DNA of 42,466 bases, from positions 1 through 42,466 of the forward strand of contig JBAZYZ010000004.1 of NCBI GenBank assembly GCA_041659085.1, given 5' to 3'. Each line of letters starts with the position of its first letter. The stretch's first letter is position 1. The translations under genes were made by a program, and so were the position numbers. Of the stretch, positions 38,871 to 42,466 are shown piece by piece. This DNA is from JBAZYZ01 sp041659085. GTDB taxonomy: Bacteria; Patescibacteriota; Minisyncoccia; Phycocordibacterales; VMEP01. The notes beneath the pieces were generated by a model. The model worked only from the letters and a program-made list of their open reading frames with translations, made no database searches and was not told where the DNA came from.

Positions 38871-38876
38871 TTTATA
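38871..38876 (-). promoter_or_regulatory. -10 box for a probably leaderless corA-like mRNA
   Basis: On the minus strand TATAAA ends 8 bases before the ATG at 38862, in an AT-rich stretch. Confidence 0.5.
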
Positions 38877-38910
38877 TTATTGTTTCTACTTGCGATGCAG
38901 AGCGGGAGAA

Positions 38911-38945
38911 GCGGGGAAGTAACTCATAAGATTGACTTCCGCCGC
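38911..38945. other. Hairpin in the divergent gap between the CorA-like gene and ctp
   Basis: GCGGGGAAGT, a 14-base loop and ACTTCCGCCGC pair over 10 bp with one bulge. It lies upstream of both flanking genes and outside both predicted transcripts, so it could mark a small RNA or a protein-binding site. Nothing else was recognised in the 234-base gap apart from the two promoters. Confidence 0.35.
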
Positions 38946-39079
38946 TCTTTCCGCAGGGATCCATATCGCTTTGTATTATACCGTAACGCTATTTTTTGAC
39001 CAAATGATGTTTCCGCGGCTCATCATGAAAAAACGCTTTTTGCCGGATAAATGCCGTAAGTTACACATTTTATGTTACA

Positions 39080-39088
39080 TGATATAAT
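39080..39088 (+). promoter_or_regulatory. Extended -10 for a leaderless ctp mRNA
   Basis: TGATATAAT ends 8 bases before the ATG at 39097, the same element and spacing as at yqeY. A weak -35 (TTACAC, 39061-39066) is present. Confidence 0.75.
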
Positions 39089-39096
39089 TCCCCAAT

Positions 39097-40335
39097 ATGT
39101 TTTATAAAAATCACAAGGATTTAATTCATTATTGCGTCCTGTCCGTTGTAATTTTGGCCGCATCTTTCGGTTTTGGATACTATTTTGGGAAAAATCAAAC
39201 AATTGACACGCAGAATATAAATCTTTTAAACAAGGATCTGCCGACAGAAATTGCATCCTCGGGCTCCGTGGACTTTGCTCCTTTCTGGAAGGCTTGGAGT
39301 ATTTTAGACAGACAATATGTTTCCAAGAAAGAAATCCCCGATGATCAGGAAAAGGTATGGGGTGCCATCTCCGGACTCGCCGCTTCAATGGGGGACCCAT
39401 ATACGGCGTTTTTCCCGCCTGCCGAATCCAAGGCTTTTGAAGAAACGATTTCAGGTGAATTCAGCGGTGTTGGCATGGAAATAGGTCTGCGTGACCGCGT
39501 TATTACGGTAATATCTCCTCTTAAAAATACTCCGGCCTATAACGCTGGGGTTAAATCCGGGGATAAGATTTTGGAAATCAACGGCACGTCCACAATGGAT
39601 ATGACCGTGGATAAGGCTGTCGGTTTGATACGGGGAAAGAAAGGAACCACGGTGGAGCTTTCACTTGCCAGGGAGGGCGGCAGGCAGCCGATCCTGATAA
39701 AAGTTGTCCGTGATGTAATTAAAATTCCAACGCTGGATACCGAAAAAAGAGATAACGGCATTTTTATAATCAGGCTATACACTTTTTCCGCCAATTCCCC
39801 CGATCTCTTCCGCGGAGCGCTCCGCGAATTTGTGGAGTCTGGCGCCGACAAATTAATTCTGGATTTACGTGGCAATCCTGGCGGATATTTGGAGGCGGCT
39901 GTGGACATGGGAAGTTGGTTTCTGCCTCCCGGCAAAGTAATCGTGCGAGAGGATTCGGGTGGAAAGAGTAGCGGTAAAATATTCCGGAGCAAGGGTTACA
40001 ACATATTTAATGACAAGCTTAAATTTGTTGTCTTGGTGGACAAGGGATCAGCTTCTGCTTCAGAAATTTTGGCTGGCGCTTTATCTGAACAAGGAGTGGC
40101 AAAATTGATTGGGGAACGAACGTTTGGCAAAGGTTCCGTGCAGGAGCTTTTGCCTATAACACCGGATACGTCCCTTAAAATAACAGTAGCCAGGTGGCTT
40201 ACGCCGAACGGGTTATCGATATCGGAAGGTGGTCTTAAACCGGATTTTGAAGTCATTCCGACCGAAAGCGACATAAAGAATAATAGGGATCCGGTTATGG
40301 AAAAGGCAGCTGAGCTTCTGCTCAGTGGCAAATAA
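39097..40335 (+). CDS. ctp: C-terminal processing protease (S41 family)
   Basis: S41 proteases trim envelope proteins from their C-termini. The 412 residues have an N-terminal membrane anchor (LSVVILAASFGFGYYFG, about 15-31), a PDZ domain (SPLKNTPAYNAGVKSGDKIL ... about 120-205), and the protease core. Catalytic motifs are VDKGSASASEILAGAL (Ser318/Ser320, Ser of the Ser-Lys dyad) and RTFGKGSVQE with Lys345. GNPGGYLEAAVDM is the usual substrate-side loop. The protein faces the cell exterior. The message appears leaderless. rplI follows 25 bases after the stop and may be cotranscribed. Confidence 0.94.
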   Translation: MFYKNHKDLIHYCVLSVVILAASFGFGYYFGKNQTIDTQNINLLNKDLPTEIASSGSVDFAPFWKAWSILDRQYVSKKEIPDDQEKVWGAISGLAASMGDPYTAFFPPAESKAFEETISGEFSGVGMEIGLRDRVITVISPLKNTPAYNAGVKSGDKILEINGTSTMDMTVDKAVGLIRGKKGTTVELSLAREGGRQPILIKVVRDVIKIPTLDTEKRDNGIFIIRLYTFSANSPDLFRGALREFVESGADKLILDLRGNPGGYLEAAVDMGSWFLPPGKVIVREDSGGKSSGKIFRSKGYNIFNDKLKFVVLVDKGSASASEILAGALSEQGVAKLIGERTFGKGSVQELLPITPDTSLKITVARWLTPNGLSISEGGLKPDFEVIPTESDIKNNRDPVMEKAAELLLSGK

Positions 40336-40360
40336 AAATTAACATATAACGAATAACAAT

Positions 40361-40804
40361 ATGAAGGTAATTTTTTTAAAGGATGTGCCGAGGGTGGGCA
40401 AAAAATACGAAGTTAAAAACGTAGCGGACGGATTCGTCAAGAATATGCTCCTGCCTAAAGGTCTGGTTGAGCTAGCGACCGAAAAGGCTATGTCCAGGGT
40501 TGAGTTGCTCAAAAAAGCTAACGAGGCGGAAAAACAAGTTCGGGAGAACCTGATAATGAAGAATGTCGGCGAGCTGGGCGGAGTCGTCATTACGCTCAAA
40601 GAAAAGACCAATGAAAAGGGGCATTTGTTTGCCGGTATTCATAATGCCGAATTGGTAAAAGCGCTTAAAGAACAGACGAGAATTGACATAGAACCGGAAT
40701 TTATTATTTTAGAAAAACCAATACGCGAAACAGGTGAGTTCACCATACCCGTTAAAATTCACGATAAGAACGGCTCATTTAAGCTGATCGTCGAAAGCCT
40801 CTAA
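40361..40804 (+). CDS. rplI: 50S ribosomal protein L9 (bL9)
   Basis: bL9 spans the L1 side of the large subunit. The N-terminal domain MKVIFLKDVPRVGKKYEVKN and VADGFVKNMLLPKGLVELAT is diagnostic. A central helix links to the C-terminal domain (GHLFAGIHNAELVKALKEQT ... IRETGEFTIPVKIH). The 147 residues match E. coli (149). bL9 is absent from some CPR lineages, so its presence helps placement. TATAAC lies about 10 bases before the ATG. No SD. A bidirectional terminator follows. Confidence 0.96.
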   Translation: MKVIFLKDVPRVGKKYEVKNVADGFVKNMLLPKGLVELATEKAMSRVELLKKANEAEKQVRENLIMKNVGELGGVVITLKEKTNEKGHLFAGIHNAELVKALKEQTRIDIEPEFIILEKPIRETGEFTIPVKIHDKNGSFKLIVESL

Positions 40805-40806
40805 AC

Positions 40807-40836
40807 AAAAAACTCCGCTTTTGGCGGAGTTTTTTG
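40807..40836 (+). terminator. Bidirectional terminator between rplI and rpmA
   Basis: AACTCCGC-TTTTG-GCGGAGTT with an A-run before and TTTT after. It serves convergent rplI and rpmA. Confidence 0.92.
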
Positions 40837-40848
40837 TTATATAAGCTG

Positions 40849-41121
40849 CTATTGAACGTTTACGATTTTTTTGATAACTGTCTTTCCATCAAATCCCACC
40901 TTTCTTTTAGATGCGTATTTGACCATGCCGGGCTTGAGAGCAAAAAGAGTATGGTCTTTGCCGGTACCTACGTTCTTGCCCGGCATTATTTTTGTTCCGC
41001 GCTGGCGTACCAAAACGGAACCAACCCCGGCCTTTTCTCCGTCAGAAAGCTTTATACCCAGGTATTTGGGTTTTGAATCATTTAGGTTACTGGCTGTTCC
41101 ACCAGCTTTTCTATGTGCCAT
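40849..41121 (-). CDS. rpmA: 50S ribosomal protein L27 (bL27)
   Basis: bL27 reaches the peptidyl transferase centre with its N-terminus. The sequence MAHRKAGGTASNLNDSKPKY is the family start without the cleavable extension seen in Firmicutes, followed by GSVLVRQRGTKIMPGKNVG and GKDHTLFALKPGMVKY. The length is 90 residues. TATAAA on the reverse strand ends 8 bases before the ATG, so the mRNA is likely leaderless. Its usual neighbour rplU is 7.3 kb away in the opposite orientation. Confidence 0.97.
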   Translation of the reverse strand: MAHRKAGGTASNLNDSKPKYLGIKLSDGEKAGVGSVLVRQRGTKIMPGKNVGTGKDHTLFALKPGMVKYASKRKVGFDGKTVIKKIVNVQ

Positions 41122-41129
41122 ATAAGTAG

Positions 41130-41135
41130 TTTATA
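41130..41135 (-). promoter_or_regulatory. -10 box for a probably leaderless rpmA mRNA
   Basis: On the minus strand TATAAA ends 8 bases before the ATG at 41121; no SD is present. Confidence 0.55.
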
Positions 41136-41169
41136 GTTGTTGGTTTTTAGTTAAATACGGAATCTCATA

Positions 41170-41175
41170 TATAAT
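41170..41175 (+). promoter_or_regulatory. -10 box for the gene at 41183
   Basis: A perfect TATAAT ends 7 bases before the ATG, divergent from the rpmA promoter. It predicts a leaderless transcript. Confidence 0.6.
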
Positions 41176-41182
41176 ACCAACA

Positions 41183-41626
41183 ATGCAGAAGATTCTAAAC
41201 CATATTGGCGAAAAAATCAACAGGGTAAAAACAGATTCGCATTTTTTTGCCAAAACATTGCAAAACAAGGACATTTTCATTGTTTTGACAATTACGCTGG
41301 TCGCTTTTGCCAGTTTCGGACTTGGAAGGCTATCAAAAATTGAAGAAAATCGTGAACCGGTTACGGTTGAGAATATAGGAGGGATTGGGGAGAATAATAC
41401 CTCAGGTAAGAGCAGTCTGCCCGCCTCCGCTGTTCTTTCCGTTAAATCAAACCAAACTCCGCCGGCCGGAAAAAATTACATCGCTTCAAAAAACGGCGCT
41501 AAATATTTTCTAACCTGGTGTTCGGGGGCAAACACGATAAAAGATGCAAACAAGATATGGTTCGCCACCAAGGAGGAAGCCTCAGCCGCGGGGTTTACTC
41601 CCGCGGCCAATTGTCCGGGAATATAG
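41183..41626 (+). CDS. Membrane-anchored protein with Ada-like metal-binding domain
   Basis: The 147-residue protein has a basic N-terminus, one membrane span (IFIVLTITLVAFASFGLG, about residues 31-48), a low-complexity linker rich in Ser/Asn/Pro, and a C-terminal domain of about 50 residues: NYIASKNGAKYFLTWCSGAN, then a KIWFATKEEASAAGFTPAA segment and NCPGI. This resembles the Ada zinc-binding fold (K-x-F-H-x-x-C ... I-x-x-x-N-x-x-x-F-x-x-x-x-E-A-x-x-x-G-x-x-P-C). Here only two cysteines remain. The domain should be outside the cell or just beneath the membrane. The function is unknown. Its stop abuts the stop of the next gene. Confidence 0.7.
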   Translation: MQKILNHIGEKINRVKTDSHFFAKTLQNKDIFIVLTITLVAFASFGLGRLSKIEENREPVTVENIGGIGENNTSGKSSLPASAVLSVKSNQTPPAGKNYIASKNGAKYFLTWCSGANTIKDANKIWFATKEEASAAGFTPAANCPGI

Positions 41627-42466
41627 TTATTTTTTACTTGCCTTTAGTGTGACGAAAGATTTAACAGTTTTGGCGGCGAGGGCGACTTCTTGCTCTTGGT
41701 CGGGGAGAGAGCTAATAAGCTCAGCCAATTTTTTCGTATCCGGTTCAAGGATTTTTTCCCAAAGTCCGAGTTTTTCCAAAATGGGTTTAATCTTTTCTAC
41801 ATCAAACGAAACCCGTTCCTGAACTGTTTTAGTGATGTAGCCTTCTCCGCCGAAAACACGTCCAAGCTTCTGGGAGTCCATATAGGAGAGTATTTGGGCG
41901 CGTAATTCTTTGATTTGTTTATCATTTTCGTCTTCTTTATTTTTAATCTCAAAATATTGGCGTATCGCTTCCGCGGCTTCTTCATCAGACGGAGTTTCGG
42001 GCTTTTTGTATTCATGCGACCACATCGGGCACATTTTACGGAAGCCGCACCAGTCGCAAAGAGGTCCGGGTGTAGGCGGAAAATCGCCGGTTTTTTTCTT
42101 CTCTTCAATTTCTCTGATTGTCGCAAGCAAGGCTTCTTTCGTTTTCGCGGCTTTGCTCGGGTCAGCTTCGGTTGAAATTTTTTCGTTGTGTTTCAGAAAA
42201 TAAAGAGACATTTTTATCTTCTCGGGCTTTATGGATGGCCAGCGATGGGTAAGCGCCAAGTGATAGACATTAAGCTGTAAATTGTCGGCGAGCTTTTCCT
42301 CCGCCGGCATTTTCTTGCCGGTTTTGTAGTCTATTATCTCGTAGCTTTCGTCGGCATCGTTTTTATCTATTCGGTCGATGATGCCGGCTAGCGTATGTGT
42401 TTCTCCGGTTTTATTGTCCGGGAGTTCAAGAGCAAATCTGCTTTCAAGTTCCAGGGCATTGAAATT
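41627..42466 (-). CDS. PD-(D/E)XK (RecB-like) nuclease domain, 5'-truncated by window edge
   Basis: The reverse frame is open to the window end, so the N-terminus is missing and 279 residues are seen. The nuclease core reads AGIIDRIDK followed by YEIIDYKTGKK (D...D-x-K), then LQLNVYHLALTH (Q-x-x-x-Y type motif). A cysteine cluster CDWCGFRKMC follows, as in iron-sulphur RecB-type nucleases. About 100 residues of charged helices come after. It may be a free nuclease or the tail of a larger UvrD/AddA-type helicase-nuclease whose motor lies beyond 42466. The Met at 42310 is internal, because the catalytic Asp residues lie before it. Confidence 0.8.
   Translation of the reverse strand, partial: NFNALELESRFALELPDNKTGETHTLAGIIDRIDKNDADESYEIIDYKTGKKMPAEEKLADNLQLNVYHLALTHRWPSIKPEKIKMSLYFLKHNEKISTEADPSKAAKTKEALLATIREIEEKKKTGDFPPTPGPLCDWCGFRKMCPMWSHEYKKPETPSDEEAAEAIRQYFEIKNKEDENDKQIKELRAQILSYMDSQKLGRVFGGEGYITKTVQERVSFDVEKIKPILEKLGLWEKILEPDTKKLAELISSLPDQEQEVALAAKTVKSFVTLKASKK

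Noticed and set aside
1..42466. CRISPR array or insertion sequence
   Set aside because: I saw no regularly spaced direct repeats of 24-37 bases, no cas genes, and no transposase-like frame. The RecB-like nuclease at 30773 resembles Cas4 only in fold motifs.
1..42466. Alternative genetic code with TGA as glycine
   Set aside because: Several well-bounded genes end at TGA and none of the core proteins has an in-frame TGA.

Overview
The window looks like a chromosomal segment of a Candidate Phyla Radiation bacterium (Patescibacteria), most probably Parcubacteria. This placement is inferred from gene content and style, because no 16S rRNA gene is present. Supporting signs are compact core proteins (a 113-residue uL13, a 417-residue prolyl-tRNA synthetase without an editing insertion), conserved clusters from which lipid and isoprenoid genes are missing, many small orphan membrane or secreted proteins, and start codons that mostly lack a Shine-Dalgarno (SD) sequence. 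TGA is used as a stop (for example in the MaoC-like gene and in the nuclease at 30773), so this is code 11 and not the TGA=Gly code of Gracilibacteria/Absconditabacteria.

Layout. 1-6.7 kb: rpoA (5' end outside the window)-rplQ-rplM-rpsI, running into grpE-dnaK, an AT-rich HEPN-like insert, a HIT protein and dnaJ. 6.8-9.6 kb: a reverse-strand ketoacyl-ACP synthase III-like gene and a divergent 7TM histidine kinase without a partner. 9.6-16.8 kb: frr-rseP-proS followed by the rod-shape set mreB-mreC-mreD-mrdA. 16.8-19.4 kb: greA, lysS and a MaoC-like hydratase. 19.4-24.5 kb: a division/cell-wall (dcw) cluster mraZ-rsmH-ftsL-ftsI-murF behind a textbook MraZ operator. 24.5-30.1 kb: an accessory region of short, separately terminated genes for small membrane, secreted or unknown proteins, a tRNA-Glu with a duplicated 3' end nearby, an ABC exporter and a 3-methyladenine DNA glycosylase. 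30.3-36 kb: YqeY, a RecB-like nuclease, RmuC, a highly structured non-coding stretch, rplU, a small membrane protein, recR and dnaB. 36.2-42.5 kb: another small membrane protein, cysS, a CorA-like channel, a C-terminal-processing protease, rplI, rpmA, an anchored Ada-like metal-binding protein and a partial RecB-like nuclease.

Two expression styles appear side by side. Many housekeeping genes have a near-consensus -10 box only 6-12 bases before the start codon and no SD, which predicts leaderless or nearly leaderless mRNAs (proS, greA, ftsI, mpg, yqeY, dnaB, corA, ctp, rpmA and others). About ten accessory genes instead carry a strong SD (AAGGAGG-like), and most of them end in a strong intrinsic terminator. 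This split, the tandem-hairpin locus at 32784-33040 and the tRNA-linked repeat are the most interesting things in the window.

The core genes work together in transcription and translation (RpoA, GreA, ribosomal proteins, ProRS, LysRS, CysRS, RRF), protein folding (GrpE/DnaK/DnaJ), envelope growth and division (MreBCD, PBP2, FtsI, MurF, MraZ, RsmH), membrane proteolysis (RseP, Ctp) and DNA replication and repair (DnaB, RecR, RmuC, Mpg and two nucleases).
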